From positions 1,436,997 to 1,500,996 of the forward strand of contig VXAA01003989.1 in assembly GCA_013399115.1 (NCBI GenBank): 64,000 nt of DNA, in the 5' to 3' direction. The DNA is from Anseranas semipalmata. Lineage: Eukaryota; Chordata; Aves; Anseriformes; Anseranatidae. Positions 1 through 12,800 of this stretch are shown in pieces (the first letter of the stretch is position 1; every line of letters starts with the position of its first letter). The position numbers and the translations under genes are program-made. Under the pieces are notes generated by a model. It was not told where the DNA came from, ran no database searches, and saw nothing but the letters and a program-made list of their open reading frames with translations.

Positions 1-360
1 CGTCTCCCGGCCCGGAGGGCGGCTGTGGGGCGGCCGTGGGGAAGTTGTCTTTTTGTCTCTTCCTGAGGCAGGGGGCGAGGGAATGGGGCTGGTTGCGGGG
101 AGCGCTGGGGTGGGGGCACCAGGGGGGAAGGAATCGCAGCTAGGAATCGACTTTACACACTTTCTTTTCGACTTATAGGGAATGAAAAGGGGGGCGGGGG
201 GGAGAAACGCGGAGAAAGGGGCTTTAACCTGTCAGATACATGCAGTGTCTGGGCCCTTCCGTGGTGCTCTGGAAGTCCGGGCTCAGACCCGGGAGCCGCT
301 CCCGCAGCCGGGCCCGTGGCCTGGCCCGGGCTGAGGTGCGCTCTTGGAATAACATCCCCA
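1..360. promoter_or_regulatory. GC/CpG-rich edge, possible promoter side of a gene lying to the left
   Basis: The first 360 bases are clearly richer in G+C and CpG than the following 50 kb, with many CCGG and GCGG steps in the first 120 bases. An Sp1-type GC box, GGGGCGGGGG, lies at about 192-201. This is how the flank of a vertebrate CpG-island promoter looks. No coding exon is recognisable: the open frames on both strands here match no protein I know. In human, TMEM158 lies upstream of LARS2 on the opposite strand, so this could be the promoter side of a TMEM158 orthologue. That is inference from remembered gene order, not something seen in the sequence. Confidence 0.4.
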
Positions 361-3300
361 CCGTCTGGCGCAAGCATTCCCTGTAGCAAAGATTTAAACA
401 TGGAAGCTTACTGCAAGGAGCACAGAGCTACCAAATGTGTTAGCTGTGAGACTCGTATGAATTTTTCACAAGGCTGCTTTATAATCAAGGGAGTTTGCAA
501 TCAAGCTAGGTACCCCAGCTCATTTCGTGACTTTGCTGGCTATAGTATTACTCTTGACACGGCCTGAGGCTAGCTGTGCTGCAGCTTGACACTCAGAGCC
601 TTGGGAAGGGACACAACTGATATGACATAAATGATGAACATTTCTTAGCCTTTACCTTGGGCAGAGGGTGGGATACAGTTACATTTTCCTGGCAAGTATC
701 CAGGACTGTGAGTCTTTGCTTTTGCAGCCTTTGTTTAGACAGACACTAAACGGAGACATAAATACAAAAACTGGGCTTTCCCAAATATACATGGGACAAT
801 TTATGTAAACAGTAGAACTGAACTCCGTAAGGCACTCCTTCGAGGTAGGCATTGGTCCCGTCTCAGAGTCACAGTGAAGTGACACGTGGACACATTCTCA
901 CTTGAAGAATGAGTTACTGTAATATTAGCCTCAACTATTTCAGCTGAGTGAGGGTAGTGAATGAGGGTAGAGAGTAAATTTTAGATTTGCTATAATTCAA
1001 CATGAATGAATGTAGTGGATCAGTTTTCTCTCCAAAGCCTTGCCTAATATATCATAACAAAACCCAAAGTTGATTGCTTTCTATTCAAAAGAGACCTGAG
1101 CACCAAAATTGATTTGTATTTGGTCCCAAATTAGTCCAAAGGGTATTGTCTACCAGATGTTTATTGTTTGGCTAGGATTTTAGTTTGGTTATTACAGAGA
1201 AACATGCCTGATGAAGCGTTGAAAGCAAGCTGTCTGGTTCCAGTGGGTTTTTGCTCAGATGTTACAATACAGTTAATACAATTTTCAGCTCTATTTCAAT
1301 GTCTTTTATTCAGGAGTTCTCTGATACTTTTAATTGTCACCTGAATGTGTCTCTACAGGCATCTCCTGATGCCCTTTGTCATATACACAGTCCAACGCAT
1401 TTGTGTGGCTATCAGTTCTGTTGTAGCATGTCTGTGGACCCAAAAACAGATGAAGAGAGAGCTAGCGTGTAGCAAATAATGCCAAAACCGTGCAATCAAT
1501 CCTGCGTACAAATTACATTGCATTGGGATTTTGGCACAAAGGACTGGAAATGAAACTAAACTTCATAAATAGGATTAGCTCCTGAATGCTTGCAGTATGT
1601 GGGTGGCAAATGTTCTCAGGCAGAGCTTCAGCTCTTTTGGTCTGAACTCCCAGCACCCAGCTGAACACAATCAGGGGTATTTGCAAAGAAGTTTGGGGAG
1701 GGAGAGTTGCGCTATTTCTTTCCTGAAAAGAAAGATAACCTGCCACAGGAATGCGAAATGCATTTAGCATTATTTAGACTACCGTGGCAAAGAACTAAAA
1801 GAGGACGGTTTATCTGTGGTTGGAGATGGTGCCTCATATCTATTCCTCTTCATCAAGGAATAATTAAGCAAGTGGGCACAAGACGAAAGTATGTTAGATC
1901 ATTGGTTGATAGCCACTGTCCAGCAGGACCCTTTGCAAATATTTCGTTGTTAGGTCTATCAGATGCAATTGATCTTGGCATGGATTCAGTCATTCAAAGA
2001 GGCTGCAGCACACTTGAAAACTCCTTATAAGTAGTACTAATATATAGCTCTGTTCTGTGGTTTTCAGACATAAATCTCAAAGAACAAAGTTCTTTTATGG
2101 CTGGGAAGGCTGAAGCATAAAGAAATCAGGGGATGGCCAAAGGTGACCCACAAGTCAGAGACAGATCGTGTTGTAGATTTTGCAGGTTTGATGTTATGGA
2201 TATACCATAGGTCACAGTAGCATTTGTCAGCATGGTAGAGGAGGTGTGAAGTGGGCTATAATGATAAAATCCTAGAAGGGAATAATAAAGTAACAAGAGA
2301 GTAGGAGTTTCATGAGACAGAGTGCAGAGCTGTTGGGAGGATGAAAACTGATAGGAAAGGACAATCAGAATCTTTGAGAATCATTTTAATGACAATTTTA
2401 CAAAGCATTTTTATTGAAGTATTGCTTGTGAAATACTTTTAAGTAAAATGAAATCAAGAATAAGTATTTCTGCCCAAGTGCCATTAAAACTGCATCTCAC
2501 GAGGATGCTGTTTTAGAGCCTGAAGTCTCATTGCAGCTAGTGGAAACTGACCACAAGCAGGTATAGATTCTAGAAGCAAATCCATAATTGCATTCAAGAC
2601 CAAAGCTTGCGATCCTCAGGAAGTGTTCCTCAATTCAGCAAACTTATGCTGATCTACACTGAGGAAAGGCAATAGCTGTGGAACTTTTCTTTACAAAGGA
2701 TGCCTTTTTGAGGCTGTCATTTCTGCAAGTTGCATGTGGGAGAGAAGAAGGGAAAGTAGTGAAGTAAGGGGTTGGATACCCAGCCATAACATTACACAGG
2801 TATTTTCAGTGGAAAGACAGCTACTGTCAATTGCAGGAAAAAAAGATGTTAGGAGCAAGTAAGTATAGTAATGCATTACCAATCTCTGAAAGTGCCAGGT
2901 AAATAAGGAGAATTTCCCAGTCAACAGCTGAAGAGGGAGGCAGGGTCAGGAGAAAGAAGTTGGTACTTGACTCCTTGCAGAAAAGAGCAGTTTCAGTTCT
3001 GTGAAAAGAGTAGGATCCAATCATCCAGGGGATTGTTCTGAGAGGTACTTATACCCAGCGGAGGAAAGATGTTTCTGTGATGTAACTCAGAAGGCTTGGT
3101 TGGCTAGCGGTTTCATAGCTGGTGTGGGGGGAGAATCTCAGAGTAGTGTAGGTAAGTGAGCTAATCTTACGGTGGCTGTGGAATATACTCTTTGAACAGT
3201 AGTTGAGAACCCGTGGTTTGCTGGTTGAGCAAGGAGCTAACGAATGTTTTCTTATTGCCCATTGATGTGTTACTTTGATTGTGAGCATAGTGTATCGGAA

Positions 3301-6300
3301 CCTTCACTTTCCTCCTCCTTGCTTGGCGTTCTCATGGATTTGCCAAATTATTTGCAATGAAACATGTAAAGGCCTCTGAAACTCCAAAAACTGATAATAG
3401 AAGCTGGTTGGACTAAGCAGCTTGTTATTGCTACATCATGTCAGAAAGATTTATCTGCAGAAAACAGAGATCATGCGCTGCACGGAACAAGCCAGCATTT
3501 TGTACCACTCTTCATATCAATGTCAGAAGCCCAGACAAAAGGAACAGCCAGTTGGCAAGCAGGCTGAGAACAAGGGCATAATCTCTCCAGAGAAGCCAGC
3601 ACACTCAATCTCAGCAAAGACGCTAAGCTCATCATCTGAACTGCATTTCTATGAGCAGCAGATATAACCTTCACGCCACTCTCTCAGTTACACAAACACA
3701 GATGTCCCTGAAGCCATAAAATGACCTACGTCAAAGAGCTAGGACAGGTGCTGTTTTAGAATACTTTTGTTATACATGCAATTTTTCATTAAAGTATGGT
3801 AAATGTTTCCAGCCCAGTCTTAACCCCAATCTTTAACTTCTTGTCCAGATAACCGCACACTCCTGCCAAAGGCTGTACCGGCAGAGCTGAGGGAGTGAGG
3901 CAGGGTGGCAGGGAAGGTAAGAGGGCTGGAGCAGGGAGGGCCAGCACATGTGAAAATGGGCTCTAGCAGGGCTCCCACGCTCCTAGAGTGCGGACCAAGA
4001 GAAAGCAACTGCCATCAGAAATCCAAAACAAGTAGTACTGATGGAGAATTATCCATGGCAATTACTACAAAGTCTATTCCAGCTGCAAATACAGTTAGTA
4101 GAAATCAGGAAAATACTGTTTGGAAGACCAGGTGGTATCAGTAAGATAGAGGGGTTGCAGGATGAGGCCTCTGTAAGCTTTAAGGACTACTTTGGAGCTT
4201 ATATTCAGAACTCTGATAGACTGTGTTGTACAAGCACAGACTGAAAAGACTGCTTCAAATCTAAGTGTGAAATATATGCAGAGAATGCTAAAGGGAATGT
4301 ATTAATAGACTTTCATAGCTTTTTTTTTTTTTTTTTTTGTAGCATGCTGTATATAGGTTGAGGCTTTTAGACAAAGTTAGATCAAAAGAAATGACAAGAA
4401 AAGAAGCATCAGTGGAAATGGGTACAAGAGAAGAAGTGGTCCAAAGAACAAACTTTGCACTTCCACACCTGAAGGTAATCTTAGTACAAGACCAGAGTGA
4501 CTATAGGTAATCACAAAATATAAAAACTATAATGTAAGCTAGTTACCTAGTCTGCCTACAGTTACAAATGCCATACTTCATTTATTCCAGTTAAACAAGG
4601 TAGTTTTTGAGGGCAGGTTTTGACTTGAAGCAGTGTTCTACTAAGGCTGGACTCATGTTCTTGCCTAGGTTCCCACCTGCAGCTTGAATAAAATCCTTGC
4701 TCATGTGAGAATTCCTCACATCTGAACTTCTGAAGTTTAGGCAAGATTCAGCACAGGACTATATTTATTTTGTCTTGTAACTACCACGCTTGCTTATTTT
4801 AAATTTTATTGCTGGAGCCTGACTATATATATAACCTATTTTGCCTCATATTTATTTCACCGGTAAACCTATCCAACGATTGAGCTTGTGTTGAAACTGG
4901 CAATTTTATGATCTACTATGTTGATAAAAATAATGAATCCAAATTAAATGGTCTGTGCAGGCAGAGTATACATGTTGCAGGACTCAAGACTGCTTTCTGC
5001 CAGGTTGCTAAAGGCCGTTGTAGGGTGGTTTTGACCCTGTGTCAAGTTTTGTGTGTTCATGAAGCACAAATCTGTACCCCCCTTTTAGGGGAGATAATTC
5101 AGATGCTCTGAGCATCTGTATGACTCCCTGTGGTTCTGGGCAAACCCTGGCATGTCACAGCCATTCTTGAAGGAAAAGAGATGTTAGCTAAAGCAGTAGT
5201 TGTTTAATGTTGATGCTGTGAAGGTACTAGGCATGCGAGAACATTTCGTGTGATTACATATTAAATTGTTCTGCAAAATATTTGTACATAAAATAGCATT
5301 GCTTAATGACCGTTTTATGAGGTTGTCTTTGGAAAATCTAAACGTTTACTGTAACAACACACTGAAAAATAGCTCCCTGGAAAGCATTTAGTTCTGAAAA
5401 TACTTTGAGTGTTTCCCAGCCTTTTCTGAGCATGGCCCTAGGGCTCGCCTTTGCTGTTATTTATCTCTGTACAGGAAAAGGAGACAGGTGCAGAAGTCTG
5501 GTATTAGTCTGTACTAAGGACATATGGGTTTGGCACTCCCATGAGCTTCCACTGTGGCCTCAGTTTCTCTGTGGCTGGCTCTAAAACACAGCTATAAAAT
5601 GTAAATCCTGTTGCACAGGAGAGGAGGACAAGCTAGTTCACAGGTCAGTTAGGACTTGTTTTGCCGTATTGCACAGGAGACACACGTATGCAAAATGTTG
5701 TCAATGACACTCTGTATCCCAAAGAGCTTTGCCAAAAAACAAGTTAATGAGAAGCAGAGACCAAAGGAGGGGCTGTGATACAGATCCTGTGCACAGCTCT
5801 TGAGTCAACCTGCACCCCTGACTGTCCTCTGCCTTCCTGGTAGTAAGCTGGTGCTTCCGTGCTATGTGATACACAACAGAGACATTTTAAGGAGCCTACA
5901 GTTGCAACTTTACTGGTTTCACTGCAGATTTTTGTCCCCGGTCATAAAGGGAAGTGTAGAATAAAGCTAGAGATGCAAAAATGGAGGTTGCAATCAACAA
6001 AGCAAAGGTGGATCCTGTGGAAGGGTAACAAACGCGGGACTGGTATGAGGCAGGATTGAGTTGCGAAGGGCTTTTAAAGTGAGAACAAGGAGTTTGCATT
6101 TGGAGCAGTGGAAGAGAACTGTGACAGAGAACTGTGGAAAACTCAGAGTGATGTGCCCAAATAAATGAACTTGAGACAGTTCCAGGTGCTATAGCCAGAG
6201 AGGAGATTACAATAAGGAAGATGCACGGGCCTTGGCTGGGAGCTTTGGCAGGGCAAGCTGAGAGGAATTGTAATAATTTGGAGATGCTGCATGAGACAGA

Positions 6301-9300
6301 TCAGTGACATTTAAAGCACAGCAGTATCAACATCATCAGTAAAATTAGCAGCAAAAACTCAGCTCCTCCCTGCCTCCAGACTGTGCATCCACACCTTAGA
6401 TTTGGACTCCCAGAGCTGCTCTAGCTGTTGGTGTTCTCAAGCAGAGACCCTTGGGTTCTCAAGCAGCTCTTGTGTACCACTTGCAGTGATCTGGATACTA
6501 GTCACATGCATGCCCCTGTTTGGGAACCCTTGCCTGCTGTCCCTTCTCCGGTGAGACGATTTTGCTCTATATCAAACTGGGAAAAGAGATTCATCTGTCT
6601 CCGTGAGTCAGCAGAACCACATTAACTCTTTCTGGTAGTGTCAATGCCAGTGAGTGGGGCTGAGTCATCCAAGCAGACACGGCAAGCCTGATGCCCAGCC
6701 ATTCCTTGAACTGGAAAGCAGTCTTGAGATGTCAAAGAGAAGGTGATTACATTTCTCATTCCACTGATCAGTCCAGCATCATCATGATTTGCAAAACAGC
6801 AGACAGTGTGAGGTTCAGCTGGCAGATTCAAAAAACTGTCAGCCATTTCTGGGTTAGGATCCAGATTTAAAAGGAAGCAAAATGTTCTTCCTTTCTAGGG
6901 AGCTCGCTAGTTCACACTACTTATTTTCCCTGCAATAGCCACAATCAGTATGACATTGCAACAAATGTCTGAGCTTTAATTAGGAGCTCAAAACCAAAGA
7001 CTAGTGCTCGGGCATCTATGTTAAACCTCTGCTAAGCTGGAGTAACTTCATGGAAGTCAAGGGAGTTAGAAGTTCAATTTCTAACTTCCAATGCACTCTT
7101 GTCCTAATTCAGCAAAGTCAGTTTATGAACAAGGCCACTGATTGCTTACAGCAGGACTTTTGCACTCATAAATGCTATTCTGTATGATACCAAGGACTGA
7201 GTCCTTAATGCGGGTTTATACAAGTAAGAACAAATGCAGATTTCAGCCCTTAAACCTGACATGTGGAACAACCAGCAGAGGAACACAGGCTCCTTAGAAA
7301 CAAAGATTTTCTATTTTCATGCAAATGTTCTCAATATTCTGAAGCAGAAGGAGATGCTTAGAAAATACATGCTGTACGAACAGCTTGCTCTCTAACAGAT
7401 CGACTTTCACTCAGCATTACCTACTCATTTTGTGAAGTAATAATCACAAAGCAAATAGGAAGTCTAGCCTCTGATGTTATGTGCCTGGTTCTTCACTGAA
7501 ATGACCAAGTTTAAAAGGTGTGCCTGTTTGTTTTTTTTTACTACACCTTGGCTTGATTCTGCAAATCAAAGAGGGACATGTCAGCCTTAAGATGCGTCTC
7601 TTAAATTAGTCTGCGGGATCTCTTGCTCAAGCTATCGTGTCAAATGCTGCTGTTTCTCATATATGTGTATCCGTCACCCACATCATTGCATTTGTCCTTG
7701 GCCCTTTTTACTACGTCACTGTAGAGCACACAGAGCTGGCAATTGCCTTTTTACCTTCTCGGGAAGACTAGTAGGTGGTAGTCTGTCAAAACCATATTCA
7801 GACTTCTCGAGTTCTAGCTATGAATGAAGTCATTGTTTCTCTTCTCACCTATACCTATATGCTATGGTATATCCAGACTAATCCCGCTGAGGTCGACAAA
7901 CCTCAGGTAGGAAGGCCATGGTCCCCTGGTTTCCACACTCTGGCATACACTTCCCAAACCCTAGAGGAAGACTCGGTTATGAGAAGGTGAGATAGGCATG
8001 TTTGTGCTTTTGGTCACATCTTATCCATTGTAGTTAGATAAAACCTTAGAGGTAAAAATAGAACTTAAAAATAGTCCCATGTATTCTTATGGCAAGACAG
8101 GAAAATTTAATCAGTCTCTATGGGATTTTCATGTGCAATGACAGGGAAGCTGACACCAGTGGACCACTAGAATAAAGAGGATAATCTGATAGAGAGATTG
8201 TAATATTTTAATTAGCCTAATGCCATGCAAGAATATTATTTCTATTTTATTGTCTTCATATCTGAATATTGAATTAGCTTTCATCCCTGCCATAAAATAC
8301 GCACTGGCTACATTTTCCTCCTCATGCCAGATCAGCACCATCTGCAAGCAGCAGGTTAGATCAGAATCTGTTTTCCCAGCTTTGCTGAATATATAAAAGT
8401 ATGATGCTGGAGGAGAAAGGAGCATCTTCCTCTCTCAGTGCACAGAAGCAGCTTGCTCAGAAATCTGCAGGATTACCTGAATCCTGAGTTAGAAGTTCTT
8501 CAATTTCCTTTCCTTTAACTTTTGTTCATGCTTTTGCTGTTTGAATTTGGTTTGTGACTCTTGACACTGATGTCTGCTGATACACATATTCCTGCCTACA
8601 GTTAATCAAACAGATGACTTCTCTGTGCTACAAAGTGATAGATGCTAATCCATTGATCATGGCTTGTTGTGAGGTTCCTTAGAGTGGATGTCAGAACCTT
8701 TTTTAATGTACAGTGCCATATAATATATAAAATCTAATAATATAACTTTTCAAGAAAACATCATTAATCTCAGACTTTCATTTCTGTTTTCTACTTCTGT
8801 CTTATCATCCCTGTACAGTTTTTGCTTTTTACTGTGCTGATGTCAAATCTTTGCTCAGCATGGATTTTGATTCACATGCTTAGAGGTTACAGAACTTTCC
8901 TCAGGTAGCATGGTTCTTTTACCTGCGTTATCTGAACAAGGATTGCCAATTCTCCTCTTCTATGATTTGCACCTACCAGTTCCAAAACTGTATAAGTGGG
9001 ACTTGAACTTAGATGTGTCTCACTGCATAAAATGACCAGTATAATTTATTTTCACTTTCTGCCCGCAACTCTACTTAAATGGGAATACTGGATAGCTGGT
9101 CCCAGGAGACAAGGAGCATAGTTTCGGTTTAGGGACATTTTTAGCTCACTTCTGTTATTCCTGCTTCTAGCATACAAATAGGAAGAGAGATTTGGGATGT
9201 TGATGGTGGTAAGAAAGAAGCTGCAGAAATGTTGAATGAAGGTAGTTGCTTGTTAAACTGGTAATTGCATAAGAGAGAATACAGAACTTAGTGTCACATG

Positions 9301-9431
9301 TTAACAAAAAAATAATCAAGATATTTGTGTCTTACAGAGAAAATCACTTTATTGCAACAAAATTAGGAAGAAGTATGGAGTATGAGTATACTTAAGTATA
9401 ACAAGTACAAGCTTCTTACACTTAAGCACAA
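361..9431. other. Intergenic, no gene seen
   Basis: About 9 kb of AT-rich sequence with short open frames only, none with a recognisable domain or plausible exon structure. It holds an 18-base T run near 4321-4338, a probable old repeat at about 5940-6300, and a short stretch near 7031-7070 resembling the GGAGTAACTTCA...GGAGTTA inverted motif of old amniote repeats. Nothing else stands out. Confidence 0.6.
5940..6300 (+). repeat. Possible ancient interspersed repeat
   Basis: The stretch has the wording of old amniote repeats of the kind 'gaagggctttnaaagtgagaacaaggag...agattacaataa...gagatg', which I remember from several vertebrate genomes but cannot name. It also contains a short local repeat, AGAGAACTGTG twice, around 6113-6135. 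Many indels are likely. A search against a repeat library would settle it. Confidence 0.25.
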
Positions 9432-10212
9432 GATTCAACGGGTCCAAGTGCAAGGTGCTGCACCTGGGTCGGGGCAATCCCAGACATGAGGACAGACTGG
9501 GAGAAGAACTCACTGAGAGCAGCCCTGCAGAGAAGGACTTGGGGCTTCTGGTGGATGAAAAGCTCAACATGAGCCGGCAGTGCGTGCTTGCAGCCCAGAA
9601 GGCCAGGTGTGTCCTGGGCTGCATCAACAGAGGCATGGCCAGCAGGTCAAGGGACATGATTGTCCCCCTCTGCTTTGCCCTCGTGAGTCCCCACTTGGAG
9701 TACTGTGTCCAGCTCTGGGGCCCCCAGCACAAGAACGACGTGGACCTGTCAGAGAGGGTCCAGAGGAGGACCACGAGGATGCTCAGAGGGCTGGAACACC
9801 TCTCCTGTGAAGAAAGGCTGAGAGAGATGGAGATGTTCAGCCTGGAGAAGAGAAGGCTCCAGGGAGACCTTATAGTGGCCTTCTAGTACTTAAAGGGAGC
9901 TTATAAAAAAGATGGAGAGCGACTTTTTACACGGGCAGATAGTGATAGGACAAGACGGAAGGGTTTTAAACTAAAGGAGGGTAGATTTAGATTAGATGTT
10001 AGGAAGAAATTCTTTACTCGGCGCGTGGTGAGGCACTGGAACAGGTTGCCCAGAGAAGCTGTGGATGCCCCATCCCTGGAAGTGTTTAAGGCCAGGTTGG
10101 ATGCGGCTTTGGGCAACCTGGTCTACTGGGAGGTGTCCCTGCCCATGGCAGGGACTTGTAACTAGATGATCCTTAAGGTCCCTTCCAACCCTAGCTATTC
10201 TATGATTCTATA
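9432..10212 (+). mobile_element. CR1 LINE, 5'-truncated, ORF2 C-terminal part plus 3' end
   Basis: This is a 5'-truncated avian CR1 retrotransposon, sense on the + strand. Translation from about 9434 reads the typical end of CR1 ORF2: [12 protein letters not shown], then [15 protein letters not shown], then [10 protein letters not shown], then the RR..RLPREAVDAPSLEVFKARLD tail. The frame is open to a TAG at 9884-9886, inside the motif that in CR1 normally reads VAFQYLKG, so a glutamine codon has become a stop. After it the same frame continues without a shift to the natural stop at 10163-10165. The element ends with the CR1 signature TTCTATGATTCTAT at about 10199-10212. The reverse-transcriptase core and endonuclease are missing through 5' truncation, so the copy is dead. 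The antisense frame across it is a shadow. Confidence 0.93.
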
Positions 10213-11727
10213 AGTCTTAGTCTGCCAGAATTTTTGGTTTTTATGTGGTTGGAGGAAGTGGGTATTAGACTCTCCAGCTGTTCCCTGTTGTGAAATACAC
10301 CAATAGCTGTTTTTCTCTAGAGATTTCACAAATGCTAATGCTATTTTTGTTCCATAATTTTATACCCTGGAGCACACACGTAAGGAACAAAAATGAGTTT
10401 AATAAACAGGACTCACTGAGGCTCTGTTCATCAGCAAAGATGAATGTGGTTAATAATTTAGCATTATTTTATTATTCAAAATAGTGTCTTTAGTATCAAA
10501 CATTTACATGATATGTTATAAAGATTTTCCCAGTGGTAAAAGCAAATGATATAATTTAAGCAAAATTACGCATGTAACTCAAATCTGAGGCTTAACTAAC
10601 ACAAGGCCTTGTGACAGTCCTTTGTACTTTAAAGAAATTTGACACGAGAGCAGAACTGGGATTTCTTGTGTCACTGTTAACAACAAAGAGGAGCTTGAGG
10701 TTTGCTTGCAAATGGCATCTTCAAAGGCAATGTCCAAAAATAGTTTTGAGGCAGTGGAGCTTGTTTTGTGAGAATTCTTATTTACTATAGCAGAACTGGT
10801 TTGGACTGAGGCCTCTTCCACAGGCAATTCTGACATTAAATAAATGAATATAAAATCATTCTGAAGTAGAACTGAAAAGTAAAATTCCACAGGAAATTAA
10901 AATTCTAAAGACATTTGTTTCCAAGCTATTATTGTATGGGTTTTAAAGAGTTGACTTACTACTATTACGTCAATAACAAAAACTATGTTGTGCCAACTGT
11001 ATTATCTTGATTAATTTTGCTTAGACTTTTCGTCAAATTAATGTCTCAGATGTCACATATCTGCAATATTCTGTTAGATATTATCTGGTATTATTTAGTA
11101 CAAAATACAGAAGATAATGCATACAAAACCCAATATCAAGCAATAGCATTGAAAGCACTTGTATTTTATTAAACTAAGCATTTCTACAAGATCAGAAAAA
11201 AAAAAAAGAAAAAGGTGAGAGGGTTATGTCATTGAAAACAGAACCAGAAAGTGACAAGTTGTCACAGAATGGTTTGATCTCATCCAAGCTATGTTTTGTG
11301 CCAACTTTACAGACCTTTGGCTTATTTAAACACCTAGCGCCGCACTGATTATTAGCGCTGCTTGAAAAATCATTTATAGAGATTTTACTTTTGGTTGTTC
11401 TCAGATGGTCAGATTCTTCTAGCCCTTTTAATGTACTGTTTCCAGTGTGCGAGGGCTACAAAGAGATATGGATATGAATGCTAAACTATCCATTCAAAAG
11501 GCCAGATTTTCTTCTGAATACAGGGTTTCCATCAACATCATCCTGTTGATTTTGACAGAGTTGCTTCTGATTAAGACACATGAGAGTGGAGAGTCTTGAG
11601 ACCATAAATTTGATTGCAGTATGGCCAGGTACCTGCTGAAATAATGGTGTTCTCCATGATTTCAGTAGTAATTTTGGGGAGTCAGGTTTTCAGCTACTAG
11701 GAGCTGTTTTTGAAGTCAAATCCACTG

Positions 11728-11781
11728 AAAAAGTATTTGCTTCAAAGAAAGTATTTGCTCCACAGAAAGTATTTGCTCCTG
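11728..11781 (+). repeat. Three-copy 18-bp tandem repeat
   Basis: The core AAAGTATTTGCTYC recurs three times at exact 18-base spacing (the AGTATTTGC core begins near 11732, 11750 and 11768), with small changes between copies. A short local minisatellite in non-coding sequence. Confidence 0.85.
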
Positions 11782-12029
11782 AGTCCCACAGGGACTGTCA
11801 GCATTGAATGAACAGCTCCAGGAGCTCAGCACTGAAGAAGATCATTGTTTGTATAAATGGTATACCTGTAGTGTTACTGCATCTGGATCCATTCAGCTCA
11901 CTGCAAAGAAGTTACAGGAGGCACTAGAAAAACTTACGGGTGATAACTCTGGCTGTGCTCTCATGCATAGGTAGTCCAGTAAACTATTCTGGGAGTTGAA
12001 AGGCTATTCCTGAGGCAGGATGACCCCAT

Positions 12030-12090
12030 ATATATGTGTGTGTACATATATATTTATATATATATATACATATGAAGAGGACATATATGT
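12030..12090. repeat. Alternating TA/TG low-complexity tract
   Basis: Runs of TATATA and TGTGTG with interruptions, an alternating purine-pyrimidine microsatellite likely to vary in length. Confidence 0.85.
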
Positions 12091-12339
12091 ATGTCATGTT
12101 TACAGTCAGAACTGGTTATGGGACACCATCAGAAACGTGAAATAAGGCTACATGGTTCAATCCATCACAGACATTCATACATTCACATGAAAACTTCTGT
12201 TTTCCCATTTCTCTCAATTTATATCTTCTCTCATTTTCCCGTTGAGTTTTCTTTAAAAGCCAGACTCAGGCACGCACTGAGCAATGTTCATGCCCATTGT
12301 AACATAGCTCTGAACAGGAGGCAGTTGCTGGCACTCCAT

Positions 12340-12500
12340 ATTCTGTCCCCAGCGTGGTCTAGCGGATGGGCCATCACAGTAGGCCCTGGAGTGAATCCTA
12401 ATTCTTTGATTAATCTGCCTTGTAGCTGTGGACAAAACAGGGTGCTTCACTCTGCCACTGCCTCCTCCAGCTTTGACCTATGACTGCAAACACCTGAGAA
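12340..12500 (+). repeat. MIR-like tRNA-derived CORE-SINE relic
   Basis: A tRNA-like head is followed by text like the MIR core. The segment TGGTCTAGCGG at 12355-12365 fits the RNA polymerase III A-box consensus (TRGYNNARNNG) at every position. A degenerate B-box-like GAGTGAATCC follows about 25 bases later. Downstream, TAGCTGTGGAC...TGCTTCACTCTGCC...CTGCCTCCTCC (12423-12470) parallels the MIR core 'tagctgtgtgac..cacttcactctct..gcctcagtttcc'. A functional tRNA is excluded: no acceptor stem closes it and the B box is decayed. The CR1 fragment at 12531 lies directly beyond it. Confidence 0.55.
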
Positions 12501-12530
12501 TATGTCCTGCATTTTGCTCTGTGTAAGCAT

Positions 12531-12800
12531 ACAGAATCACAGAATGGCTTAAATTGGAAGGGACCACTGGAGATCACCCAGTCACCCTCCTGCTCAAAGC
12601 TGGGTCAGCTAGAACAGGTTGTTCAGGGCCATGTCTAGTCAGGTTTTGAATATCTCCAAGGATGGGGACTCCACAACCTTTCTGGGCAACCTGTGCCAGT
12701 GCTCGACTATCCTGAGAGTAAAATGTTTTTTCTTATATTTAACTGAAAATTCCTGTATTTCAATTTGTGCCTCTTCTTCTTTCACTGAATACCACTGAGA
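12531..12800 (-). mobile_element. CR1 LINE 3' fragment, antisense
   Basis: Reading the - strand, this is the CR1 ORF2 C-terminus and 3' end. The frame at 12639-12836 gives KKKHFTLRIVEHWHRLPRKV followed by VESPSLEIFKT, the counterpart of the RNFF..RVVRHWNRLPRE block of other avian CR1s. The + strand begins with ACAGAATCACAGAATGG, the reverse complement of a CR1 3' terminus. It is more diverged than the 9.4-kb and 55-kb copies and is therefore probably older. The inner boundary near 12800 is approximate. Confidence 0.85.

Larger units (their letters stand above)
10213..12337. other. Intergenic, no gene seen
   Basis: AT-rich sequence with no credible exon. It holds an A-rich run at about 11197-11213, a three-copy 18-bp minisatellite (11728-11781), and an alternating TA/TG tract at about 12030-12090. 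Confidence 0.6.

Noticed and set aside
316..567. Cys/His-rich reading (YCKEHRATKCVSCETRMN) suggestive of a B-box-like zinc motif
   Set aside because: Cysteine spacing does not fit a full B-box, there are no flanking RING or coiled-coil segments, and no supporting splice structure.
12351..12420. Possible tRNA gene
   Set aside because: Perfect A box but degenerate B box, no acceptor-stem pairing, and downstream MIR-like core; better explained as a SINE relic.
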